The notes below the pieces were generated by a model. That model saw nothing but the letters and a program-made list of their open reading frames with translations, was not told where the DNA came from and ran no database searches. From Helicobacteraceae bacterium (GTDB taxonomy: Bacteria > Campylobacterota > Campylobacteria > Campylobacterales > Sulfurimonadaceae), in contig CANMJR010000021.1 in NCBI GenBank assembly GCA_947498025.1, positions 1 to 51,951 on the forward strand: DNA of 51,951 nt, given 5' to 3'. Of the stretch, positions 43,871 through 51,814 are shown in pieces (the first letter of the stretch is position 1; every line of letters starts with the position of its first letter). The position numbers and the translations under genes were made by a program.

Positions 43871-44887
43871 TTATGCGCCGAGTCTCTCGGCAGCTCTCTT
43901 ATTCCCCTGCCAGTAACCGCAAAACTCATTACTTACAGGCGTTGATAAACATTTTGAAAATATGTCATTAAAAATTGCACCGTTGCTCATTCTTCTTGTA
44001 TCTTCACGGTAAGCGATTTCATTTGCATAGTTTGAAAGATATAAGTTAGAGATTTTATGGCATTGTCCGTACTGCATTCTTCTAAATCTTGAATTATAGC
44101 TCTCAGATTGATTATTACATGCACCCTCTTTGCTTTTATACTCTACACCGTGATTTACTCTTTTCATATCGTAGTGAGCGTGAAAGTGGTCATAACCAAC
44201 ATGCTCGTCTGCATGGATAGTTGAACCTAGCTCTACGCTGTTATAAATAACCTCTTTGATGTCAGAAGTGTTCTCACCTTTTGTGATAAAAGTTTTTGTT
44301 CTTACAGAGCCTACATTCTCAGAACCCTCTTCAGCTCTTTGTCTGATTGAGATTACAGTTCTTTTATTTGGTTTATAAGCCGTTCTTCTATCAATTCTAT
44401 CTTCAATTTTATTCGCTGGTTTGATATAGTTTCCAACATAAACACCGTCCACTTCACATATTCCGCTAAGTTTTGAATCGTCTTGATTTAAAAAGAGTGA
44501 TTCTCTGATTTTATGAGATAAAACCCACGCAGTTTTATATTGAACATCAAGGTCACGACTGAATTGTAAAGCACTTATTGATTTTACAGCGTTTGTGAAT
44601 ATTGCGATTGCAATCAAGTAAACTTTTAGGGGTTTTTTGTGACTTGCGAAGATTGTTCCGCTTGTGACTGAAAAAGTATGATTACATGCCTTACATCTGA
44701 ATTGCTTTCTAGCACTGATAAAGTAAGGGGTATGACAACTTCCGCATGAAGGGCAAACAGGTTCACCGTCTGTATCACTCCATCTTACAGCTTTAAAAGT
44801 CTCAAAGGCTTCATTCTCACTCATATTAAAGAGCTTCATAAGTGATAAATCTCTCGCTGATGCTGAGAGTAAGAAGTGTTGTGCCAT
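43871..44887 (-). CDS. IS1595-family (ISXO2-like) transposase
   Basis: The 338-aa protein has an N-terminal zinc ribbon (CPSCGSCH ... FRCKACNHTFSVTSGTIF) typical of IS1595, then a DDE-type core: Asp in CEVDGVYVG (about 145), Asp in HADEHVGYDHF (about 225), and the CNNQSESYNSRFRR region that supplies the third acidic/Asn residue. All parts look intact, so it may still be active. Its start faces the DUF6471-like gene across a spacer with several palindromes, a likely control point. Confidence 0.93.
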   Translation of the reverse strand: MAQHFLLSASARDLSLMKLFNMSENEAFETFKAVRWSDTDGEPVCPSCGSCHTPYFISARKQFRCKACNHTFSVTSGTIFASHKKPLKVYLIAIAIFTNAVKSISALQFSRDLDVQYKTAWVLSHKIRESLFLNQDDSKLSGICEVDGVYVGNYIKPANKIEDRIDRRTAYKPNKRTVISIRQRAEEGSENVGSVRTKTFITKGENTSDIKEVIYNSVELGSTIHADEHVGYDHFHAHYDMKRVNHGVEYKSKEGACNNQSESYNSRFRRMQYGQCHKISNLYLSNYANEIAYREDTRRMSNGAIFNDIFSKCLSTPVSNEFCGYWQGNKRAAERLGA

Positions 44888-44923
44888 TTTGAAATCCTTT
44901 GTATGTTTTCTTACCTATATTAT

Positions 44924-45018
44924 ACTCATTTATGAGTAGTTTGTCAAGATTATTACTACTCTTTTGAGAGTAGTAATATATTTATTTAAGAGTATTTTTA
45001 TACTATATAAGATATAAT
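44924..45018. promoter_or_regulatory. divergent promoter with ACTC/GAGT palindromes
   Basis: Two palindromes lie between the divergent transposase and DUF6471-like genes: ACTCAT-TT-ATGAGT at 44924-44937 and ATTACTACTCT/AGAGTAGTAAT at 44952-44977. A half-site AAGAGTA follows at about 44988-44994, and TATAAT at 45013-45018 gives the rightward -10. The shared ACTC/GAGT core suggests operators for one repressor, perhaps the adjacent small HTH protein. Confidence 0.6.
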
Positions 45019-45050
45019 GATTAAAATATATGGTGAGGGTAGGTATTTTG

Positions 45051-45299
45051 ATGAAAATGGAAAAATATGCGAGTTCTAAGCTCAGAGGTGAAATGAAAGA
45101 AAAAAAAGTCACCACGAAAGAGATGTGTGAGCTTCTGAAAGAAAAACTCGATATTTCATTAAATATACAATCCTTTAACAATAAGATTGGCAGAGCTAAT
45201 TTTAGTGCTACTTTCTTTTTTCAATGTATGTATGTGTTGAATGTTAGACTTATCAATTTTGATATTGATAATATAGAGATAAAGAGTAAAAAAGCTTAG
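45051..45299 (+). CDS. DUF6471-type small HTH-like protein
   Basis: The chosen ATG at 45051 follows an AGGTA site; a GTG at 45030 is the alternative. The 82-aa protein KYASSKLRGEMKEKKVTTKEMCELLKEKL...SFNNKIGRANFSATFFFQCMYVLNV follows the DUF6471 pattern, a short HTH-like family often found beside IS1595-type transposases. The second and third helices resemble a Cro/C1 fold. It probably binds the palindromes in front of it and controls transposase expression. Confidence 0.75.
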   Translation: MKMEKYASSKLRGEMKEKKVTTKEMCELLKEKLDISLNIQSFNNKIGRANFSATFFFQCMYVLNVRLINFDIDNIEIKSKKA

Positions 45300-45351
45300 A
45301 GTTGGAGTGGCTTTTGCTTATGTATCAAAAAGTTACTTAGATTAAATACTG

Positions 45352-45400
45352 TATGACAAATTGTCATATAAATCTCAAAAGCTGTAATTTTATTTTACAG
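45352..45400 (+). promoter_or_regulatory. operator-like palindromes before the methyltransferase gene
   Basis: TATGACA-AAT-TGTCATA at 45352-45368 is a perfect palindrome. CTGTAA/TTACAG at 45382-45400 follows, and TTTGACATA at 45401-45409 repeats part of the first. These lie 20-70 bases before the ATG at 45423. They could be controller sites timing methylase and nuclease expression. Confidence 0.5.
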
Positions 45401-45422
45401 TTTGACATAAAAAGGATTAAAG

Positions 45423-46235
45423 ATGAATGCACCAATAAATTTTATAGACATTGAAAAATATGGATTAAAAACTAATAGAGTCTATAACGAAGATTGTCTT
45501 GAGGGAATGAAAAAAATAAATGACAAGTCTATTGATATGATACTTTGTGATTTACCTTATGGGACTACTGAATGTAAGTGGGATTCTATTATTCCTCTTG
45601 ATAAACTATGGGAACAGTATGAGAGAATTATAAAAGATGACGGTGCAATCGTTTTAACTGCTACACAACCTTTCGCCAGCTTATTAATATCTAGTAATCT
45701 AAAAATGTTTAAATACGATTGGATATGGGAAAAAGACCAAGGTGCCAATTTTGTTAATGTTAACAATGAACCTCTAAAGAAGCATGAGAGTATATTAGTA
45801 TTTAGTAAAGGTACGATAGCAAATAGAAGTCCTAGACGAATGGTTTATAATCCACAAGGCTTGATTTCTTGTGAAATTGATAAGACTAATGCCAATAAAA
45901 GAAAGAAAGATGGTTTTATTGGGGAAAGAAAAAGTTTTCAAGGTGAATATAAACAAAAGTTTAAAAACTATCCAACATCAATATTAAATTATTCAAGAGA
46001 TAGAGGTCTTCACCCAACGCAAAAGCCAGTTGAATTGTTTAAATATCTTATAGAGACCTATACAGACGAAGGGGATATAGTTTTGGATAATTGTATGGGA
46101 AGTGGAACTACGGCAATTGCTTGTATAAAATCTGAAAGAAATTATATTGGTTTTGAGAATGACAAAACACACGGATACTACAATATTATATTGGAAAGAA
46201 TTATGGAGTGCGAAGATGTCAAAATTGCAGTATGA
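45423..46235 (+). CDS. DNA methyltransferase (DPPY-type, adenine-N6 or cytosine-N4)
   Basis: The 270-aa enzyme has motif IV first (DLPYGTTECKWD, residues 43-54) and the AdoMet-binding motif I near the C-terminus (LDNCMGSGTTAIAC, about 219-232), the beta-class order. HPTQKPVEL marks motif X-like residues. Leu replaces Pro in DPPY, a tolerated variant. It overlaps the next gene by 20 bases and should protect sites cut by that enzyme. The length fits a short target-recognition region of about 100 residues in the middle. Confidence 0.92.
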   Translation: MNAPINFIDIEKYGLKTNRVYNEDCLEGMKKINDKSIDMILCDLPYGTTECKWDSIIPLDKLWEQYERIIKDDGAIVLTATQPFASLLISSNLKMFKYDWIWEKDQGANFVNVNNEPLKKHESILVFSKGTIANRSPRRMVYNPQGLISCEIDKTNANKRKKDGFIGERKSFQGEYKQKFKNYPTSILNYSRDRGLHPTQKPVELFKYLIETYTDEGDIVLDNCMGSGTTAIACIKSERNYIGFENDKTHGYYNIILERIMECEDVKIAV

Positions 46236-46962
46236 GTTAATAAATTGTAAAATTCAAACTAATCCAAAAGAAAATATTGACTACAATATTAATAGAACAT
46301 ACACGGTTGTTAAATGTACCTTTGATAATACCAATGAAAATGATAGAAAATATTTTCATGAAAAAGCATTTGAACTTGCAAAAAATGTCAATCCCGCTCA
46401 AGCAAATGATTCCATTAATGATAGAGATAAAACAAGATTGATAAATGATGCACTAGGTGGAGTTTTAGCAGAGCAAGGTTGGTTATGGTTTATTAATAGC
46501 GAATATGGAGACAATACTGCTTCTTTTACGGATTTTAAAGGTGCTGTAGGACAAATTGATATTCTTCTGAGTAATAATAAAACAATAGAAGTAAGGTCGT
46601 CTTTTCCTAGAAATGGTACAAAATTTGCAATTTGCAATAATAAAAATAATTTTAGAAATATCTGTAAGTACAATAATTTTTACAAGCCAGAAGAAGCTAA
46701 TAAAGACTTTTTTGCTTCCGTATTGTTTGAAACATCAAAAGTTCAATTAATGACTAATAGAGAGATTATTTTCTATCTAATAGGCGGTTCAACTAGACAG
46801 ATGATGGGAAGTTCAATTTGTTATGATGCAGACTTAACAGCAGAAGATGATTTAACGCAAGTAAGAACTAAATATAAAGTTATTGATTTAAAAAATGCTT
46901 TAGATATAAATGGTTTTATGGGCTATATGAGCGCTTTGGGTTATAAAAGAAAGAATGCCTAA
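46216..46962 (+). CDS. putative type II restriction endonuclease
   Basis: The ATG at 46216 follows GGAG, and the gene overlaps the methyltransferase. The 248-aa protein has a likely PD-(D/E)xK core: GAVGQIDILLSNNKTIEVRSS (Asp then ExR, residues about 112-133), in which Arg replaces the usual Lys. An N-terminal helical domain precedes it. The identification rests on coupling to a methyltransferase plus this core. Type II enzymes are hard to classify by sequence, so the recognition site cannot be inferred. Confidence 0.72.
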   Translation: MSKLQYELINCKIQTNPKENIDYNINRTYTVVKCTFDNTNENDRKYFHEKAFELAKNVNPAQANDSINDRDKTRLINDALGGVLAEQGWLWFINSEYGDNTASFTDFKGAVGQIDILLSNNKTIEVRSSFPRNGTKFAICNNKNNFRNICKYNNFYKPEEANKDFFASVLFETSKVQLMTNREIIFYLIGGSTRQMMGSSICYDADLTAEDDLTQVRTKYKVIDLKNALDINGFMGYMSALGYKRKNA

Positions 46963-47182
46963 AACATCTCAAACCTTAGAATACAACAAAGAAACAGGTC
47001 AAATCACTAGCTGTGAATATGATGAGGGCTTCCTAGTAAGTTCAAACGATATTACTACCGCTGTAATGACTTTAGCTCTTGAAAAGCTCTATGATGATTA
47101 TGGCTTAGATATTGGGGATGAAGTTGTAATTACAAAGAAAAAGAGTTTAGACAAAGTTACTAAATTTCAAGTGAAAAAGTAG
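46955..47182 (+). CDS. 75-aa passenger protein
   Basis: It overlaps the restriction gene by 8 bases and ends 19 bases before the right inverted repeat. The protein ([61 protein letters not shown]) has a beta-hairpin, a helix and a barrel-like end, reminiscent of small AbrB-like or accessory proteins. No family assigned. It may be a third member of the restriction-modification operon. Confidence 0.6.
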   Translation: MPKTSQTLEYNKETGQITSCEYDEGFLVSSNDITTAVMTLALEKLYDDYGLDIGDEVVITKKKSLDKVTKFQVKK

Positions 47183-47201
47183 CTTTTTTTATTTTTCAAG
47201 C

Positions 47202-47227
47202 TTTTGTGCGGTTGCTACATAATATCG
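47202..47227 (-). repeat. right terminal inverted repeat
   Basis: 26 bp, exact reverse complement of 43101-43126. A fortuitous GTG at 47206 lies inside it and is in frame with the receptor fragment. Confidence 0.92.
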
Positions 47228-47235
47228 TAAATATA
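47228..47235. repeat. target-site duplication, right copy (TAAATATA)
   Basis: Identical to 43093-43100 and directly adjoining the right inverted repeat. Confidence 0.9.
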
Positions 47236-48510
47236 GTGCTAATGAAGATTTACACAACACTGGAAGATTATGATAAAAAACTTAAAAATATAAAAAATGG
47301 CATTCTAGAAGAAAGAATAGGTGAAATTATTGATGATGGCACTGTGGGACATATAGGCGAAAGCATTAATGCCCTTACTGATCAGATAGAAGCATTTATG
47401 AGAGAGACCGGCACAGTCATTAATAACGCATCGCAAGATAAGTATGATAGAAAATTTCATACTGATGGGTTTAATGATGCTTTTACGACTGTTGGAAAAA
47501 GAATCAATGATGCTATTGAGACAATGAGACAGGGACATAAGTTGAAAGAAAAAAACAACTTAAACATTGAAATACATGCAGAAAATAAAAACAATGAACA
47601 GCTAAAAGTGATACAGCAAAGCTTTGCGGAAGATAGCGAGCGATTAAACCATATTATTGTTGAGGTTGGAAAAATTAGAGAGGGACAGATGAAAACGGCG
47701 CATGAGGCAAAAGACCTATTGCACATACAAATCCCGCAACTTAACCAATCAACGGTCAGAAGCGTTGAATCTGCAGATAATCTCAATATACGTCTTACTG
47801 ATATCAAACATGTAGTGCAACTAATTGATGATATCGCAGACCAGACAAATCTGCTCGCTTTGAATGCGGCAATTGAAGCGGCAAGAGCGGGCGAGTATGG
47901 CAGAGGCTTTGCAGTTGTTGCGGATGAAGTCCGTAAGCTTGCAGAGAGAACGCAAAAAGCAACAGGCGAAATCTCTATCGTTGTCCAATCTCTTCAGCAA
48001 GATGGAACCGGAATATATGAGTCGTCAAGAGATATAGAAAGGGAAGTTGCGCTTTTAAATAAGTTTCTTGAAGGTTCTGCAAACACCACGGATGAGCTTG
48101 TCGCAAGTACAGAGGTAATTGATGAAGAGCTTCACAATATTCAAAATCGTATCTTTATAGGATTAGTAAAGATTGACCATGTTCTTTTTAAGGCGGGTGC
48201 ATACTCTGCAATAAGCACTGGGCACTTAGCGGCTCCTTTTTCAAATCACCACAATTGCAGATTAGGTAAGTGGTACTCAGGCGAAGGTAAAAGAATATTT
48301 GGTGACACAAAAAGCTATAAACTGCTCGACTCTCCGCATAGTGTTGTTCATGACATGGCAATTGAGAACGCTAAGTGCCTTGAGGGCGGTGATTTTTGTG
48401 TGGTTAATATAAAAAATATTGTTCAGAATTTCAAAAATATGGAAATCGCGAGTGCTCAATTATTCGATATCGCCGATGGAATGCTTAAAGAAAAAAGCTC
48501 AAGAGCTTAG
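47236..48510 (+). pseudogene. cetA: CetA-like chemoreceptor, 3' fragment with MCP and CZB domains
   Basis: The fragment has 424 codons of the receptor. It includes a HAMP-like region ([13 protein letters not shown]...IGEII), coiled coil, the signalling tip with the highly conserved [18 protein letters not shown] and [16 protein letters not shown], and a C-terminal CZB zinc-binding domain ([24 protein letters not shown]). The membrane hairpin is on the other side of the transposon. A cytosolic version could still be made from ATG 47242 or GTG 47206, though no ribosome site is evident. Without membrane helices and CetB contact it would be uncoupled, or might form soluble arrays. Confidence 0.88.
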
Positions 48511-48511
48511 C

Positions 48512-49384
48512 ATGAAGCAGATAGATAATGCTTCTTTCTCTCATGCGTGTTGTAATGGACTCAAAGAAAAAGCAATTAAGCTTATCAAAGAAGGAGTAGA
48601 TACCTCGTTTCATCAGCACCACGCCTTTCGTTGCGCTTGCGCCAATGGGCACAAAGAGATTGTAGAAATACTTTACCCACATGTAACATGTGGAGATGCG
48701 CTAGGGAGTGGACTGATAATGGCGTCCGATAAAGGACACATAGAGACAGTAAGATTCTTACTTTCTGAAAAAGTAAATGTAGAAGCAAAGAATGGAGCAC
48801 CGCTACTCAAAGCCTGTGCGAGTAAACAATACGCTGTTGTAGAGTTTCTTGTCAAGCAAGGAGCAAACATAGAGGCGAGGAATGGGCATGCGTTTTTACA
48901 CTCTGTTAAAACCGGGAACTTTAAGATGATGCAACTGCTTATTGATAATGGAGCAGATTTCTACACAAGAGACGGCCTTGCAATAGAGCTAGCAAGAAAA
49001 TTAGACAATAGTGCGATTCATAATGCATGTCTTGAATATTTAAGGCTCTCAAAGCTTCTCATGGAGAGCTGCACTCTGGGAAACATCCATCTTCTGCAAG
49101 AATTGATTGATAAAAAAACGAATGTAAACTCAATGAATGGCAGAGCCGCAATGCTTGCCGCCAGACGTTCCAGCAGCGATATACTAGAAATACTAATCAA
49201 CAATGGACTATCTGAAGCAAATAAGAACAGGGCGATGGAGTTCCATCTTTCATGGAAAGATGAATTAGCAAAAATAGGATATGTGAATAATAAAGACAGA
49301 GTTAGTGTAGATGAACTTATATCTATATGGCAACAAACGACAACAAAAGAGACACAGGAAACGATAGAATGCAAAAAGAATTAG
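48512..49384 (+). CDS. ankyrin-repeat protein downstream of the receptor
   Basis: From the ATG at 48512, one base after the receptor stop, the protein has 290 aa. It is built of about 6-7 ankyrin-like repeats, for example GHKEIVEILYPH, GHIETVRFLLSEKVNVEAKNG, KQYAVVEFLVKQGANIEARNG and GNFKMMQLLIDNGADFYTRDG. Ankyrin arrays mediate protein binding. Its tight linkage to a chemoreceptor gene is unusual and suggests an adaptor for the receptor. The transposon upstream may reduce its transcription. Confidence 0.82.
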   Translation: MKQIDNASFSHACCNGLKEKAIKLIKEGVDTSFHQHHAFRCACANGHKEIVEILYPHVTCGDALGSGLIMASDKGHIETVRFLLSEKVNVEAKNGAPLLKACASKQYAVVEFLVKQGANIEARNGHAFLHSVKTGNFKMMQLLIDNGADFYTRDGLAIELARKLDNSAIHNACLEYLRLSKLLMESCTLGNIHLLQELIDKKTNVNSMNGRAAMLAARRSSSDILEILINNGLSEANKNRAMEFHLSWKDELAKIGYVNNKDRVSVDELISIWQQTTTKETQETIECKKN

Positions 49385-49719
49385 TAAAAGAAGTCGCATC
49401 TATTTTTGAATGTAACAAGGAAGTTGTAGAACAGGCAATCCAAGAGGTGCAGATTAAAAAAACAAAGATTACAGCACTGGAGCCACTGGAAATTAATAAA
49501 CTTTGCTCAAAGATAGTCAACATATTAAAGTGCAGAGATATAAAAGAAAAGTATAAAGATGTTAGCAAATATCTTATTTCACAATTAGCTGACAACCCTA
49601 GTGAAAACCAGCTGGAAGAAGCCGTGCATAAACTAAAGAGTCATCGCATTATTTCAACGCCACATGAGTTACGATTTTGGCTAGATAATGTTGCAGCACA
49701 AGCTTCACAAAACACATAA
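49369..49719 (+). CDS. hypothetical 116-aa helical protein
   Basis: The start at 49369 is preferred because AGGAAAC precedes it; an upstream ATG at 49327 lacks a ribosome site. The gene overlaps the ankyrin gene by 16 bases. The product is soluble and helical (ELVKEVASIFECNKEVVEQAIQEV...NQLEEAVHKLKSHRIISTPHELRFWL) and looks like a pair of small helical domains. No family recognised. It is the last gene of the taxis operon. Confidence 0.6.
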   Translation: MQKELVKEVASIFECNKEVVEQAIQEVQIKKTKITALEPLEINKLCSKIVNILKCRDIKEKYKDVSKYLISQLADNPSENQLEEAVHKLKSHRIISTPHELRFWLDNVAAQASQNT

Positions 49720-49992
49720 GTTGTAAAAAAACCTACTTAAATAAATACAATGTGAAATAAAGAAAAAAACACCAACTTGGCTATTTGCGACTAATTTTAT
49801 AATAATTCTTAGATTATTTCTAAAATATAGTTGTAAAACACTTGCATTATTAGTTTTATACAATCATTTTACCCAGAAGGAGTTTGGCTCTACTGGTCTT
49901 CTAATCTTGACTCAAAGCAATTATTCCCTCTGACCCACATCATCTGCATAGCTTTCAGCCCAACTGCTAAAGACGATTGGGATTTCAGCTAT
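49720..49992. other. spacer with promoter-like motif and structured repeat
   Basis: ATATAGTTGTAAAACACTTG at 49824-49843 resembles the motif upstream of 41023 and 42470. TTTTACCCAGAAGGAGTTTG at about 49868-49887 resembles TTTTACCCAGAAAGAGGTTT near 35500-35519. The hairpin GCCCAAC...GATTGGGA at 49957-49982 is the second copy of the sequence at 30871-30930. No gene seen. Confidence 0.45.
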
Positions 49993-50250
49993 TTAGTTAT
50001 TAAACGGATTAGCAACCGTCTCAGCCTCAACTATCTTGATATGTTCAGGTAGATTTTCATTTTTCAACACTTCAATTGCGGCATCTACAACACGCTTAAG
50101 TTCATAAGCGTATTTCAATCCCTCTTTATCTTTTGTGATATCAACTGAACCGTAAATGGAGATTCTATCGAGTCTGTTTTCAACAGTAAGGTCGCTTCCT
50201 ATTGTTAAAGAATCACTTTCATTTGCGTATGCTAAGAATCCTTTTTTCAT
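49993..50250 (-). CDS. hypothetical 85-aa protein, partner of the nuclease
   Basis: It starts at the ATG at 50250, overlapping the nuclease stop as TGATG, with AAAGGA just upstream. The product (KKGFLAYANESDSLTIGSDLTVENRLDRISIYGSVDITKDKEGLKYAYELKRVVDAAIEVLKNE) reads as a beta-rich fold plus a C-terminal helix, without signal peptide. Tight coupling to a secreted nuclease might mean an immunity-like role, but the small size and lack of known motifs leave this open. Confidence 0.65.
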   Translation of the reverse strand: MKKGFLAYANESDSLTIGSDLTVENRLDRISIYGSVDITKDKEGLKYAYELKRVVDAAIEVLKNENLPEHIKIVEAETVANPFNN

Positions 50251-51104
50251 CAATGTCCTTTATAATAATTGTTTACTTTTTTGTTAATTTTATCGATAAA
50301 ACTATCGCCACCACTATCACTTTGACTGTTGCTGCCTTGGGATTTTTTATCGTTATATGGCTTGGGTACTGGCAAGTCCATAGGAGTTTCTTTTGCTGAT
50401 TTACTCATCTTTGGAAACATATCTATTCCAGACATCTTTTCAATTTCAGCTATGCTTATTACTTTGTAATCAGTCCCCGGTGCGTTATCGGTAATATAAG
50501 CGGCTCCCTTTCCTGTAGAAGGAACATAGATTACTTTAAATATCTGGGTAGGCACTAAGACTTTACCTATACGTTTAAGGTCATTTCCTACAAACAGGGG
50601 ACCAGTAATTACATATACCTCTCCATCTTTTTTAGCTAAGTAGCGTGCTGCTCCCTCTATGCTTGCCCAGATTCCTGCATTATTGTTGTGGTTTTGAGGA
50701 ACCATGTTGGCTAGAGAAAAGCACTCCTCATTGCTTTGCGTATCAGAAAAATCAGCGGATGGACTCATATGCCCTCTATCATAGCCTGAGCGTGCATAAT
50801 CTTTTAGTTCAGCTCTTTCGTCAGGATTAAGACGCTCTTCCGCATGAAAGCTGTCTGTTCTCTCAGCTTTTTTTGCAAGCATCTCTTTTGTGAGATGTTC
50901 AGCACTCCATAGAGGTGTGCGTGATACTCCTGAGTGCATAACTGCAAAGTCTTTGTAGCAGAGTTCTTTCGTTTTAGAAGTGAGCTTGGAATTCGTGATA
51001 TCAGGAGCTTCATTATTATAATAGATATTGCTACATGATGTTGAAGCAGCTGAAAGAGACAATGCCACTGCGAATGAAAGCAAGAGTAGTTTAAATGGTT
51101 TCAA
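50250..51104 (-). CDS. secreted DNA/RNA non-specific endonuclease
   Basis: The start is TTG at 51104, preceded by AAGGA. The 284-aa protein has a signal peptide (LLLLSFAVALSLSAAS), then the beta-beta-alpha metal nuclease motif DRGHMSPSADF (about 115-125) and NMVPQNHNNNAGIW (about 137-150), where His of DRGH is the general base and the Asn set binds Mg. The C-terminal ~60 residues are Ser/Gln-rich and unrelated to the catalytic core. These NucA/EndG-like enzymes are exported and degrade free DNA. Some conjugative elements carry them, possibly to block competing DNA or to feed. Confidence 0.9.
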   Translation of the reverse strand: MKPFKLLLLSFAVALSLSAASTSCSNIYYNNEAPDITNSKLTSKTKELCYKDFAVMHSGVSRTPLWSAEHLTKEMLAKKAERTDSFHAEERLNPDERAELKDYARSGYDRGHMSPSADFSDTQSNEECFSLANMVPQNHNNNAGIWASIEGAARYLAKKDGEVYVITGPLFVGNDLKRIGKVLVPTQIFKVIYVPSTGKGAAYITDNAPGTDYKVISIAEIEKMSGIDMFPKMSKSAKETPMDLPVPKPYNDKKSQGSNSQSDSGGDSFIDKINKKVNNYYKGH

Positions 51105-51814
51105 GTAGATTCCTTTTATTAATTGAGATTGACATTATACTTTATTTCGAATCGCTACTGAAAAACCGAAAAGGATTTCTAATCTCTATTGCCCGATAGG
51201 GCACTAGAGTAAACCACCCTATTTCCGCACCTCTCTCCTATTAATATACAAATACTGTCATAAGTAATATAACATCAAACTAACGCCCTCTTTACCAGCC
51301 TCCCACCTTTCTCGCCAAAAAGAATACACAAGCACCCCATATAAACTCCTCATTGCCCCCTCTCCCCCCTCTCTCCTCTCTTGCCCCAAAAGGAGGGGGG
51401 GGATTAGTGAGTATTGCGAAATCTGGCGATTGTCGTGTGCGAGATGTCTGATGAATGGATGGATAGGATAAGTGGATAGGTTCTTTTGATTTGCAGAGGA
51501 CAAAGAGGGTTCTTTTTTGTTTTTGAAACAAGAGCGATGTTGGGGTTTGACTCTGAAATGCCCTGCTCTTTTTTTTGCACATCTGGTTTTGTTGAACAAT
51601 TGGGAGCGTTTGGCGGAAGATAAGAAGGAGCATTTGCGCCCTGCTTTTTGGTCAAAAAAATCGGCATGCAAGAGGGAGAAACGAGGCGAAAGCGGGCAAA
51701 GGGGCTGGCAGAAATCTTTTGTGGGGTTTTGAGTGGATGGTTCAGGAGTGTCGGTGGGCGTGGGGTTTGTATTTGTTGGGTGTCATATTACTTAAAACAG
51801 TAATCACGGCTGTT
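51105..51814. other. gene-free region with abrupt strand-composition switch
   Basis: Positions 51280-51388 are strongly pyrimidine-rich on the plus strand (CCCTCTCCCCCCTCTCTCCT type). At 51389-51403 the pattern turns into AAAAGGAGGGGGGGG, and G/T- and purine-rich sequence continues to about 51780, including GGATGGATAGGATAAGTGG. A small hairpin TGCCC-GATA-GGGCA lies at 51190-51203. Open frames occur on both strands but look like chance results of skew. Confidence 0.6.

Larger units (their letters stand above)
43101..47227. mobile_element. IS1595-family transposon carrying a restriction-modification set
   Basis: The 4127-bp element has perfect 26-bp inverted ends (43101-43126 and 47202-47227, outer part CGATATTATGTAGCAACCGC) and flanking TAAATATA repeats. 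It holds an ISXO2-type transposase on the minus strand. Its passenger genes are a coiled-coil protein, a 40-aa protein, a DUF6471-like HTH protein, a DNA methyltransferase, a putative restriction enzyme and a 75-aa protein. Perfect ends and exact target repeats suggest a recent insertion. It splits the cetA-like gene. Confidence 0.93.

Noticed and set aside
30871-49992. Integron attC sites in the intergenic hairpins
   Set aside because: GCCCAAC at 49957 resembles an R'' core, but the partner GTTRRRY core is missing and the recombinase at 28234 lacks obvious IntI features.
51258-51732. Open reading frames of 60-140 codons on both strands
   Set aside because: They overlap each other in several frames, arise from the skewed composition, lack ribosome sites and encode low-complexity sequence.
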